Assembly: GCA_021234155.1 (NCBI GenBank) | Contig: JAJEKV010000005.1 | Span: 28,511,617 to 28,575,616 of the forward strand | Length of the DNA stretch: 64,000 bases | Origin: Isoetes taiwanensis | Lineage: Eukaryota; Streptophyta; Lycopodiopsida; Isoetales; Isoetaceae | Reading direction: 5' to 3' | Part shown: positions 26,650 through 37,129 of the stretch, piece after piece | Layout: each line of letters opens with the position of its first letter | Numbering within the stretch: the first letter of the stretch is position 1 | Position numbers and translations under genes: made by a program | The notes under the pieces: model-generated | The model's database searches: none | Told to the model about the DNA's origin: nothing | Seen by the model: only the letters and a program-made list of their open reading frames with translations

Positions 26650-27400
26650 ATGAGCTTTCCTCCGCCTCATGTTATGGATCCCATAGATGCCCATACGCAC
26701 ACGATCATCCTCACCTCCATGGCAGAAGCTCAGGTCCCGAATTCGCCGGGCAGGCTTCTCCGAGCTGCTGCCGCGGGTCCTGGCGTCCGATGGATCTTCC
26801 AGCCTCAACTTCATCCTGGTCAAGCGTCTTTCAGGAGAATATGAACGAGTGGTTCGACATCCATCCCTGAGCAATATAAGCAAACCAAGAGCTTCAGATC
26901 CATGGCCTCAAATCCGCGTTCCATTCTTGCTGGGTCTGCTGGAGGACGAGATACAACGCTTGTTTGGAAATTCAGACAGGGTGTGCTTGGCAGAATTAGT
27001 CAGGGCGAAGCCACTGCACTTCATGTGTCCTGCTTTGTGGGCTATAAATTAGGAGCCTTTGTCCAGACTGGTGGGTGGATTTGCCCCTCGCTGCCCAGGT
27101 CAAGAAATTGTGGATTTGCACCAAGTGGCTCTAAGCTTCTTCAAAGTTCACAGTTTCACAGGGAGGCTCTTGGGCTTGCACAAGTTGCTGCTGCTGATGA
27201 CTCCGTGCTCTTGGTGAAGAAGGCGGCCTGTGTTCCTGGGCCATGGCGCCGATGATGTCTGGGTTGATGTGGCTTGGAAAACAAGTTAAGTGACATACTC
27301 TCCAGCATGGGTTTGGAAGTGCAGTGGAAGATTATGTAGGTCTTGAGGAGCAAGATGGGCATTGGTTGAGGCCGGGAAGTAGATGATATTGTGGCCTTCC
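26650..27400 (+). pseudogene. Acyl-protein thioesterase-like pseudogene, near full length
   Basis: The product would be a serine hydrolase of the acyl-protein thioesterase / lysophospholipase family, which removes palmitate-type groups from proteins. From the ATG at 26650 the N-terminal DAHTHTII beta strand is readable, then LHGRSSGPEFAG in a shifted frame. ENMNEWFD-like sequence follows, then LLGLLEDEIQRLFGNSD (26930-26980) and the nucleophile region RISQGEATALHV. At least four frameshifts and several stops break it. No introns interrupt the domain order, so it is either a processed copy or an intronless gene. A second copy at 35.2-35.8 kb shares about 0.9 kb including the 3' flank. The ISQG.ATAL form of the nucleophile elbow recalls fungal members more than the usual plant GFSQGGA form; that comparison is from memory. 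Confidence 0.8.
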
Positions 27401-27825
27401 TGAGGGCAACTCAAGTCTTCCACATTTTTATAAGCACCCTTAATTAGATGATATTGTGCTTTTCCTGAGGGCAACTGAGAGTCTTCACATTTTTGTAAGC
27501 ACCTTTAATTAGATTGATATTGTGCTTTTCCTAGAGAACCTTTAGAGTCTTCCACATTTTGTAACACCTTTAATGGGGCGAGCAGCTACGGCTATTGTTT
27601 AACATGTTTCTGTTGAATTAGGTACCATGTAGTTTCTTTCCTGGCCTTCATCTCGGCTCTATGTATTATCATTTGTTTTCTGTTGCATCAGTGGTACTGG
27701 TATAGGAACCAAGGAATGCTATTGTTGCGAATGATATTGTTTGGCTTGCTGTGAAGCAGAAAAGCAGAATGGTAGTCTCGGAATATATTGTTTTCTTTGT
27801 AGTTCTGATGCATGCACATTTCATC
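26845..27825. repeat. Segmental duplication, copy 1 (thioesterase plus 3' flank)
   Basis: The block from ACGAGTGGTTCGACATCC to the sequence CTGATGCATGCACATT aligns with 35181-36070 in direct orientation. It covers most of the thioesterase reading frame and about 400 bases downstream. Similarity ends where copy 2 meets the AATCT array on its left. Confidence 0.9.
27405..27570. repeat. C-terminal/3' tandem repeat, unit about 65-75 bp, three copies
   Basis: The end of the thioesterase frame plus adjoining 3' sequence (core TTTGTAAGCACC(C/T)TTAATTAGAT, then GATATTGTGCTTTTCCT) is repeated three times here and twice at about 35758-35875 in the second copy. The unit includes the codons for the last residues and the stop. 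Because copy number differs between the two loci, it expanded or contracted after or during the duplication. Confidence 0.8.
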
Positions 27826-28238
27826 CTTAGCATGCAGCCATTTCATCCTTAGCATATGACCATTTTCAAGCATCAGATTTGGAGCTACTCTTGCGTGAAC
27901 CAGTGATTGCAGGCCTGAAAAGGATGGAAAGCCTTTTATATGCACTATGGATTCTATTGGAGCGATGTATGGTTCTCTTTGATAGTCCGGATACCTGGAG
28001 GGTTTAGCTCTGGATGTTATTAGCGCATTTGCAAAGTAGATTCTCTGAAGATTTTGTAATTTTGGGACTGACTGAAAACGAGTATGGAACATAGGATAAC
28101 CACGAACATGAAAAAGAAATGGCCAGAAAAGTTGAAACAATAACTAAGACGGGCATTGTCAGTTCCAAGAAAAGGGCTTTGTTTCACGTTCCACAACAGC
28201 CTAGGTTGGGCAAATGCTTTGTGCTGCTGAAGTTAGCA

Positions 28239-31200
28239 ATGTCTTCTTCATCAGACAACCAGAAGGGCCTAGCACTTACAATTGCCTCAAGCCTATTCAT
28301 TGGATCAAACTTCATTATCAAGAAGAAGGGACTTGATGAGCGGCTGCGGTATTAGAGCAGTGCAATGGTTTCAGAACTATCCTTTATGATTTGTCCTGGA
28401 GCAGAGCTATTGCAAATGTTGTGGAGGAGTTTGGCTGCAGACCATTTGGAGAAGCTTATGCTACCATTTGAATTTGAAGATTATGCAGGACCTGAACAGT
28501 TGTCACTTGTCTGCTTCTTTGGAAAACGTGTGAAGTTGACATGGCACACAATATGCGATGACTCTAACTTCTGTATACTGATCTGCAGCATTGCACGTGC
28601 TAATGTCTCTATTGCCTCAAGCAGCAATGGAGATTATGTGGTTGCGATTTATAAGGACAGAATGTCTGGTGTTTTAGATTTTTGCAATGAAGTTCATTAG
28701 AGAAGGTACAAGATCTTAGGGGCAATTATTAAACTGATCCAGTGCAGAAATCAGTGTGGGCTGCTTATTCATGTAGCTGGGAAGTGCTCAAAAGAAAGAT
28801 ACTAGGTGATAACAGAGGAGATGAGCGTATTTTTTAGATCTAGGCAATGCATTTCAAAGAGAACTAGATCTGGTCATTCATTATAATGATTTGCGATGTG
28901 GTTGTCCAGTGGAGAGAGGAAGCGGAACTTGGAAAAAGCGGTGGCAATAAATGCAGCTTGTAGAGCTTGGTTTTGTTTAAACAGGTGCACTCTAGAGCCT
29001 CAAGGAGCTATTACCAAATGTTGTGGAGGAGTTTGGCTGAGACCATTTAGGAGGAGCTTATCACTACCATTTGATTTGAAGGAACTATACAGGACCTAGA
29101 CGATTCTCTTGTCTGCTTCTTGGAAAACTGTGGTTGACAATAACTTTTTACAATATGTGATGACTCTAACAAGTATGCAGTCTGCGGCATTGCCGTGCTG
29201 TGTCTCTAATACTTCTTAAACTAACAATGGAGATTATGTGGATTGCAATTTACTGAGCTTGGAGATACCCAGGTGTTTAGATTTTCTGCAAGTGAGGTCA
29301 TTGAGAAAGGTACAAGATCTTAGGGGACAATTGTAAACTGATCAGTGCAGAAATTAATGGGCTACTTTTATTCGTAGCAGCTGGGGAAGTGCTCAGAAGA
29401 TACTAGATGATAACAGAGAATGAGCATGTATTTGCTAGATCTAGGCAATGCATTTGTTTCAAAGGGAACTAGATCTGGTCATTCATCCTGTGGTTTTCAG
29501 TGGTTGTCGGTGGAGAGGCAGACTTGGAAAAAAACCATTAACACATCAAATGGCAGAGCTTGGTTTGTTTAAACGTTGCTGGGTTCCATAAGTTGTACTG
29601 CCATTAGTTATCACATGTAGCGAAAACTTTATGAAGAAGTTCTTGTTTAATTGTCGGTAAGGGAGGCTATTAAGTATATGCATAGACATACGAGGTAGTC
29701 TGGAATGATTGCAAGTAAGCTGTTTGAAAAAAAAATTGCCCTAAACCCGTTAGCTTTGCCCGAGTGGCAGGTGGTTTAGTGGATGCGTTGTTCTTGATGG
29801 CAGTGATTGTAGGAGAAATGGCAGATTTTGCCATGTAATTTGCCCCAACTTGGTTCTTAACGGCTCCACTGGAGTTGCATTGAGTATCATTGTTACAGGT
29901 ATGGTTATCTTTGACTTGGTAAGCGCCAATTATTGAGTACTTATGTGGTTAAATTATATTGCGGAAATGTAAAAGTGTGGTCCAGTGCAGCGTTAGCACA
30001 CCTCATTCTAAAGGCTGCACATACTTGGCCTTGGCTGTGTTCTTTGTGTGGTTGAAACCATTCACAATTGTTTTACATGCAGAGCAGCACAATAGTATCA
30101 GTTGAAAATTTGGGATGCCTTAGACTGATTGCAGAGTATGAGGGCCGAAAGCTTTTCCTCCCAAATCTTCCTCATAGAAGAATCACGACTGTTCTGGGTT
30201 TTGCTCTATACAGTGGTCTCTTTCGTCTTGCTACTTAAAATTAGGTTTGTGCCTCGATGTAGTAACACTCATGTAATGGTGTACATTGGCATCTGTTTTC
30301 TGATGGGCTCTCTTTAAATTTATAGTCTCTTGCATCTTATATATTATAATTTAACAAATCCTTTCTAGAGTTATGAAGCGTCAAGGCACTGGAATTGCAT
30401 TAAGTGGCACTTTGAAGGGATGAATCAGCTTGTGTATCCGGGGACTTCGGTGTTTTTAATGGTTGTGATGACCTGCGTGCTTGTCCAGATTGCATATTTA
30501 AACAAGGTTAGCGACATGCTTGTCTTAGCTGTTTTGTTCCCTTCAATGAGACGATCTTTGATTTTTATAATGGTTTAATTTTGCTGAATTTATGACAGGC
30601 ACTTGACACATTTAATACTGCAATTGTTTCACCTATCTATTACGTGATGTTCACGTCCTTTACCATTCTTGCAAGCATCATCATGTTCAAGGTATATCAA
30701 TGAAATTTTTTCAGAAATGAATGAAATTTTTGATCAGGCAGTTCCAAGTCTTTAAAGAGATAACAGTATTGACAACTTACGCAAAATCCTTACTATTAAG
30801 GAAGGGCAATTTCACCATCTTTTGCAACCCCCTCTACTGTGAATGGACTGTTGTATCTTTGGTGTTTTCTAATCACCTTATATGACTTCTCTTTAGTGGT
30901 CATATTTACTTGCTTTTAAAATGTTACGATGCATATTTTTTCCATTGCCAAATCTATCCATTTATCCCACATATTTGAAATTGAGAACAGATCCATCGGA
31001 TCTGTGGAATCGGCTTTTTAAGGAGTCTTATTACAATTCATTAAAAAAAAGTACCACTTATTAACTACTGCAAAATCTTGAATTATGAATTTAATTACAT
31101 ATGTTTGATTTGCTTGACATTTATCTTTCAGTTATATAAGCTTTTTGTATGCTGTCAAACACAGCCGAGGTTTCAGTGATGCCAGGATTGGGAAGGACAA

Positions 31201-31511
31201 ACTCCAGATGCTATTATTAGCGAACTTTGTGGTTTTTTAACTATTCTTAGTGGGACATTCTTGTTGCACGTGACCAAGGATCTTGGGGACAATGCATTGA
31301 CATCTGGAATGAGTATGTTCAACATTGTATGTAACTAATTCAGGCTGCTGTATCCTAACTAAACAACTTTTATGTAGGCATATATACAGGAATGTCTCCA
31401 GCTGTTTCTTCACGGCTTTCTATTGAGATAGGTGGGTTTAGGCACTTTGAGGACACAGATAGAGAAGAGATACCCCTGCGTTGGCAAGAGCGGTCTGGAA
31501 ATCATTTGTAA
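28239..31511 (+). pseudogene. NIPA-type magnesium transporter gene, 5' half damaged
   Basis: NIPA (DUF803) proteins are multi-pass membrane proteins linked to Mg2+ transport. Exon 1 starts at ATG 28239 (MSSSSDNQKGLALTIASS) and reads to KKKGL, then GIRA after a frameshift, with a donor at 28360. Exon 2 (29771-29898) contains VIVGEMADFA, stops and a shift. Exon 3 (29986 to about 30316) has AHLILK, CVLCVV in another frame, then THVMVYIGIC, a shift before that, and no clear donor. Exon 4 (about 30370-30507) has one shift before MNQLVYP. Exon 5 (30599-30691) is intact, 31 codons with SPIYYVMFTSFTILAS. Exon 6 (31186-31312) has CGFLTILSGTFLLHVTKDLG. Exon 7 (31390-31511) gives the tail and stop. Splice sites of the last three exons are canonical and in phase. 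Damage is confined to exons 1-4, so this is a pseudogene or an allele in early decay. Confidence 0.8.
28385..29560. repeat. Tandem duplication of about 0.6 kb inside NIPA intron 1
   Basis: Sequence from AAATGTTGTGGAGGAGTTTGG through GCAATGGAGATTATGTGG to the AACTAGATCTGGTCATTCAT block occurs at about 28385-28960 and again at about 29005-29560. The copies differ by many indels. Frames within it (28365-28700) have no recognised domain; it may be a fragment of an unidentified element. It enlarges intron 1 to about 1.4 kb. Confidence 0.8.
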
Positions 31512-32395
31512 TTTATTGGCTCTGGTCTAATTTATTGGCTCTGGTAGGCAAATATTAAGATTTCAACAAATGCATACCGAATTCCAGTAACCAGTTGCAG
31601 ATGCTAGAGAGCATGAGTATTAATATCCATGCTTCATGATCTCATGACACTGTTATATTTTCACATCAATTTCTAAGCATTGTCACGTATATCCTGTGAT
31701 AATATTCAAGGTTACGGGCTATATTCATTTGTCCATAGCAATATTCTAAAAAGTTCCGTGTTCTCTTACATTTGCTCCATTATTGATACTTCATTTCTTA
31801 GTTGGAAACCTTTTCATGCAAGCCAATGTGCTTCTAAATTGGTCGATATCTTGTGGGCTTTTGCATTGACACTTTATTGAGCATGCCTACCTGCAGTGAT
31901 GAAGAGATGATGACTTAACTCAAGAGATGCATGTGCAGTCCCGGCCTATAGCATGTTCACAGATACTAGGTACAAAGCTTTTATTCTGTTTCAATGTTAT
32001 ATTTGTTCTCTTCGCTTCTTGAAAAGTCGGTCCCAGTGCTATGCATGGGTATCCTTAATACAACAGAGCTTCTGCTTGATGCAGTTTTATTCACTACATT
32101 TTTAGAAAGTTGAGGCATAGTTTGAAGGCAACAAATTTAAAAGTTAAGACATAGAGACAATTGGTGGTGTTACAGAATTGTATTAAAGCATTGTCAATAA
32201 TTTTCCATGAGCACTGAATGGGCTGAAAGAAAAGATGGATATTGGTCAGAGACTAGAGACTTAAGTTCACATCCTCTAATGTCCCAAAAGGCACGATGCA
32301 TTCTGTTAGAGGGATTTGAAAGCCCGCACTTGCTCTTTCAAATGGATCGTTTGTTTTTTACCAAGACATGTTAAATTAATTGGGCAAGAATGACA
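31512..32395. other. NIPA 3' flank; no gene recognised
   Basis: AT-rich sequence after the NIPA stop codon. It could hold the 3' UTR, and it includes a short direct repeat of TTATTGGCTCTGG right after the stop (about 31514 and 31531). No coding domain was seen. Confidence 0.45.
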
Positions 32396-32399
32396 AAGA

Positions 32400-32953
32400 T
32401 GCAGATCGATGAGGCTATTAACTTCGTCTTTCACTTCCCAACTATGAAAAGAAGGGTTCCGAACAGCATCCACAAGTATCTCTACCATATGTGGCATAAA
32501 GGTCTTTATAACATCTCCACTGCCATCTGCTCCCTGAATGCAGAAGCTGTAACGTTGGCCCCAATAGACTCTACTTCACGAACCAAACGAAAGTGGGATC
32601 AATTTTTGGTGGTCCTAAAGGCCACCCATCATATAAGGATTAGCTTTCTCCATCTTTGCAATGTATTAGATAGATGGTTATTTTTACGTCATACCACATT
32701 CATACCACATTGGAAGCATCTCAGAGGACATATGACAGTCCCCTAAGTGTCCCTATTGACACTTGAACACAAGATATCAGGATATTATGCAACATAACAC
32801 ACCTGAAGAGGTCCAAATGCGTTCTATAACCATGATTTAAATGATACATAAAGGATGGGGAAAAGAAAGCATTTACTGGCAAGTCTTCCGATGCTATACG
32901 TAGGCCATTGGCAAGTTTTGTAATCTTTGTCTCCGCAGGTTTGATGCTTTGCA
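32400..32953 (-). pseudogene. Mitochondrial processing peptidase alpha-subunit gene fragment
   Basis: MPP-alpha is the presequence-binding partner of the matrix protease that removes import signals; in plants it is part of the cytochrome bc1 complex. On the minus strand, one exon (about 32953 to 32877) encodes KPAETKITKLANGLRIASED and ends at a GTAAAT donor. A second exon (about 32620 to 32400) encodes FRLVREVESIGANVTASA, REQM, then PHMVEILVDAVRNPSF and WEVKDEV. In between, AFRTTKN is followed by a TGA where the family has arginine (CGA to TGA). A small frame change occurs after REQM. The rest of the roughly 500-residue protein is absent, so this is a fragment. Antisense ORFs here are shadows. 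Confidence 0.8.
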
Positions 32954-34515
32954 TTTCCGCATTGGTTTATATGTAATGATGGCATTTAAAGGTTTTGAAC
33001 TTTTATGCTTTAAACTAATTTTTTGTGTTGATCTATGTGATTTCTCTGGCAATTCATTTGCAGTGAGCTCCCAGTTCTTGATGTTGTGCAATGGAATGCA
33101 AATCATCTCTTAAAAGCTTTATAATGTGTGAAAAAATCAGATTAAAACATATGCTAAATAAATGTGGATTTGCATATATCCTTTCATTTTAATGGAGGAT
33201 GTACCACAATATAATAGCAAACACCATTGGGATAGTTCCCCATAAATTCATCCCACAATGGTATGATACCATAGTAGAAACATGATACCATAATAGAAAC
33301 AGATGATCTTATGCAATAAATTATTATCATAACTATGTGGCCCAAGCATGAATATACTTTCTTAGTATGAATGATAAACATGGGACTTAGCTGCGATATT
33401 CATCTTCAATCTCACTCGACGAATAGTCCAGCAACGCTGGGCACTTTTTCTAGTTATCTATAAGTAGGCACTGCACCAAAATGCTCCATGCAAGTACTTA
33501 GCTAGGCCACTATCAAATATATGCCTCAAATCAAAATTCCTAGAAGAAGCAATTAGAAATTCGAATATATCTTGCTTCCTCTTCTAGATCCATCGATGCA
33601 CATGCAACCCATTTTGTTGAGATCAAATGAGACAACCAAGCCTTGTAGCAATAGAAATACCTGGGAGGATGACTATGAAAGCTAGACTGACCGTGCTGCA
33701 AAAGCTTCTAAAACAGCAGAGAAGGCAAACATTAGAGGGGCACAAAATCGATCAGAAGGGAGAATAAGTGACCAAACCAAAGAGATTTACTTGGTAGAAC
33801 ACCCGTGGAAGCTTTTTATCCATAGATGGCGCTATTCCGGCCAAAATCTATTGCAAGAAAAACCCTATCGATCCTTTTCTCCTACTCATAATCATCACAT
33901 ATATGCATGCCTAATTGAAAGGGGGCAAATCGTCATGCTGGAAATTGGAAGGGGGCAAATCGAAAGGGGCAAATCGATCTACCCGGAGATTGAAAAGGAA
34001 AAAACTAAAATCTAAATCATAGTAAAAGAAATTTTCTCGATTTTTAGGAAAATCAGTTTTTTTTTTTCCGGCAGCCAAAAGCCCCAAAACCTTAGGGAAA
34101 TCACTTAACAAAAATTCCAAAAACAAATCCTCCAGGCTGGAAAATCCAAATTTAAACAATAGATAGATATTATAAACCTTGCCCATTAACATAAATTATT
34201 ATAATATACAAACATACATTTAAGAAAAAAAACCAAAATTTGTGCTCAACAAAATTGCTGTGCCGAGCATCTTTCAATTAAAAAAAAAAAAAATTGATGT
34301 GCCGATTTTGCTGAGCCAACCCATAACTCTCTATGCTTTTTTGTGCTCAACTAAATCGCCATGGTGATTTGATGGAGTCAAAGTTCACTTTCGAAGCAGT
34401 CCTAAACAAAATCGTACGGCCCTTTAATGTTTGCCCCCACACTTTTTATATGGCAAAATTATATTGTTGTTGTTGTTGATGGCAGATACGAAGCTTTCAG
34501 AAGCGGCAACATGAC
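32954..34515. other. No recognisable gene
   Basis: AT-rich DNA with short frames only. A small direct repeat GAAAGGGGGCAAATCG / GGAAGGGGGCAAATCG / GAAAGGGGCAAATCG lies at about 33917-33976. The poly(T)/poly(A) runs near 34060 and 34280 could be ends of degraded retroposons, but no element could be delimited. Confidence 0.4.
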
Positions 34516-34519
34516 ATAT

Positions 34520-35180
34520 TAGATAGTCAGCCACTGATTCTAAGAATCTTCTTAGAACCTTAGAATTTTACGAAATTTATGTCAATTTAAGAGAATCCAG
34601 GGAATCTTTATGGGATCTTTAGAAATCCAGAGGAATCTCAATAGAACTTTAAGGAATCTAGGCGAATCTCAACAGGACCTTTGAGAATCTAGGAGAATCT
34701 TCATAGGATCTTAGAGAATCTACATAGAGTCTTGGGGAAGCTATGGGATTCTTGGGAGAATCTTTGAGAATCTAGGGGAATCCTCATAAAATCTAAGGGA
34801 AGCGAAAAGATCTACATAGAATCTTGGGAAATCTAGAGGAATCTTGGGGTAGTCTTTGGGAATTTATGGGAATCTCAGAGGATCTTAGGGACTTTCGGAT
34901 TCTCAAGAGGCTCTCCGGAATGTTGGGGAATCTTCATAAAATATTTGAGAATCTAGGGGAATTTTGATAGAATTTTAGAGAATCTACATAGAATCTTGGG
35001 TAATCTATGTGAATCTTGAGGGAATTTTTGGAAATATAAGGAATCTTGATGGAATCTTTGAGAATCTAAGGAACCTTGATGGAATCTTGGAGAACCGAAG
35101 AGAATCTTTATAGGATCTAAGGGAATCTAAAAGAATATTCATAAAATCTTTGGGAATCTTGATGAAATGTTGGAGAATCT
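34520..35180. repeat. AATCT-type short-unit array
   Basis: About 660 bases made of irregular repeats such as GAATCTAGGGGAATCTT, ATAGAATCTTGGG and GAGAATCTACATAG. AATCT recurs roughly every 12-20 bases. It ends abruptly at 35180, where homology to the thioesterase copy begins. The motif resembles, in reverse orientation, the repeats at 1-1900. Confidence 0.85.
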
Positions 35181-35777
35181 AACGAGTGGTTCGACATCCC
35201 ATCCCTGAGCAATATAAGCTTAAACCAAGAGCTTCAGATCCATGGCCTCAAATCAGCAGTTCTGTTCTTGCTGGGTCTGCTGGAGGACGAGATACAACGC
35301 TTGTTTGGAAATTCAGACAAGGTCGTGCTTGGCGGAATTAGTCAGGGCGAAGCCACTGCACTTCATGTCCTGCTTTGTGGGCGCTATAAATTGGGCGCCT
35401 TTGTCGGAGCTAGTGGGTGGTTGCCCCTCGCTGCCCAGGTCCAAGAAATTGTGGATTTGCATAGTGGCTCTAGCTTCTTCAAAGTTTCGCAGTTTCTGAG
35501 GGAGGCTCTTGGGCTTGCACAAGTTGCTGCTGCTGATGACTCTGTGCTCTTGGTGAAGAAGACGCATGTGTTCCTGGGCCATGTCACCGATGATGTTTGG
35601 GTTGATGTTAAGCTTGGAAAACAAGTTCGTGATATACTCTCCAGCATGGGTTTAGAAGTGCAGTGGAAAGATTATGTAGGTGTGGAGCAAGATGGGCATT
35701 GGTTGAAGGAGCCCGAGGAAGTAGATGATATTGTGGCCTTCCTGAGGGAGCAACAGAAGTCTTCCACATTTTTGTAA
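35181..35777 (+). pseudogene. Acyl-protein thioesterase-like gene copy 2, 5' truncated but open
   Basis: An uninterrupted frame of 198 codons begins with NEWFDIPSLSN at 35181, directly after the AATCT array, and ends at a TAA. Its first internal Met is at 35268. It is a serine-hydrolase fold. Counting from that Met, the nucleophile elbow GGISQG places Ser at residue 25, GHVTDD gives the acid at about 108, and GHWLKEPEE gives His at 144. All three triad members are therefore present. What is missing is the N-terminal strand with the HGRG oxyanion loop, retained only in copy 1. Without that loop and a start codon the product is unlikely to be active, although the frame has stayed open, which suggests recent truncation or origin from a live gene elsewhere. 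Confidence 0.8.
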
Positions 35778-36070
35778 GCACCCTTAATTAGATGATATTG
35801 TGCTTTTCCTGAGGGAGCAACTGAAGTCTTCCACACTTTTGTAAGCACATTTAATTAGATGATATTGTGCTTTAGTTTCTTTCTGGCACTTCATCTCGGC
35901 TCTATGTATTATACATTTGTTTTTCTGTGCCATCCAGTAGTACTGGTATAGGAACCAAGGAATGCCATTGTTACCGAATGATATTGTTTAGCTTGCTGTG
36001 AAGCCGAAAAGCAGAGATAGTAGTCTCGGAATATATTGTTTTTCTTTTGTAGTTCTGATGCATGCACATT
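35181..36070. repeat. Segmental duplication, copy 2 (thioesterase plus 3' flank)
   Basis: This aligns with 26845-27825. It is shorter because it has two rather than three C-terminal tandem units and lacks part of the region corresponding to 27560-27610. Both end near GATGCATGCACATT. Confidence 0.9.
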
Positions 36071-36409
36071 AGTATGGATATTGCCAATTTTGGAGCTACT
36101 GAATGTTCTGTAAGACCGAAAGAGTGTACAATTTATATTATCTTCTCGAGAAAGGGTCTTGGCCTAGCTTATTACAGTTTACATTATTTTTGCTTCTCGA
36201 GAAAGTCCATTGCGCTTTACTTTATTTTATCTTATTACACTTTACATTATTTTATCTTATTTTATAATAAGACATGACCAACTGTTATAAGCAAGCTCAT
36301 GTCTGGAATCTACCCCATGTTGTACATTTATTTGAGGAAGGTTGTAACCGCGCTGCTCGTAGAATAATTTCCAGAGATCATGAAAAGTACTCACTTTGAG
36401 ATAGTAAAG
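36071..36409. other. No gene; short AT-rich tandem repeats
   Basis: The stretch includes a twice-repeated CTTCTCGAGAAAG block and several TTACATTATTTTATCTTATT units (about 36140-36270). No coding signal was seen. Confidence 0.5.
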
Positions 36410-36960
36410 GCAAGATGAAAACTCTGTTAGGTACAGACTTGCAGGAGAAAATGGCGTGTTATCTAGAGTTAATAGAAAAGTACTTGGTTTCAGATAATAG
36501 AGGTTCTTGGATTCAAGATAAAATTGGTAAGCAGCGACTTGCAAGAGAAAATAGTTGTGTTGTTATCCAGTGTCTCAAGGTAATTCTTCTACTGAAGCCT
36601 TAATTCTATTATTTGTTCTCATCTTTGGGCTGATGGTCTAGGAGTTTCCATCAAGATGCATCTTAGATCCAGCACAATATAGAACTCGTGGACATTCTTG
36701 AACAGCTTGGAGGCCATAGTTCTCAATAGGTAAGACTGTAGCAAGAACAGTAATATTCCCATTTTTTATCCCGTTGTTGTAACAACATGTTTTAAGTCAG
36801 AAGTCAAACTGCAGGCATTACAAGGCTGTCTGTTAATCATGGAGTTACCAGGGAAGGTCATTAACAGTGTGTGTGTTCCTCCAAAGGATGGAAAGAGGAA
36901 CTTATTAAGGGAAATTGCCAAGGCACAATTTCCAGCACTGATGCAGGTTATTATCACCTA
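36410..36960 (+). pseudogene. Two exon-like coding segments, unidentified protein
   Basis: The first segment (about 36415-36579) reads KTLLGTDLQEKMACYLELIE ... RENSCVVIQCLK and ends at CTCAAG|GTAATT. The second (about 36816-36945) begins after CTGCAG and reads ALQGCLLIMELPGKVINSVC, then PPKDGKRNLLREIAKAQFPA, ending CTGATGCAG|GTTATT. Both have good acceptor/donor contexts and a natural protein composition, which supports real exons of one gene on the plus strand. I do not recognise the protein. No start or stop exon was found nearby, so this is probably a gene fragment. Confidence 0.4.
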
Positions 36961-37129
36961 ATATCTCACCTGTAAGTAGATCATGAGATATCCTAAAGAA
37001 AGGTAACCATGTCTAATTGAGAAATCAATCTCATTTATTCTCTCAGATCACCGTTGAACCTCTGGGAATAGCCATTTATAGACAGTACATGGGTGGATCT
37101 ATTGAGAGTAGACAGAAATAACATATATA

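Noticed and set aside
26902-27255. Plus-strand frame of 117 codons as an intact gene
   Set aside because: It reads the thioesterase copy in a wrong frame for most of its length; the true frame is broken by indels.
34520-35180. CRISPR-like array
   Set aside because: The units are irregular, the spacing is 12-20 bases, and there are no constant repeats with unique spacers; the host is a plant.
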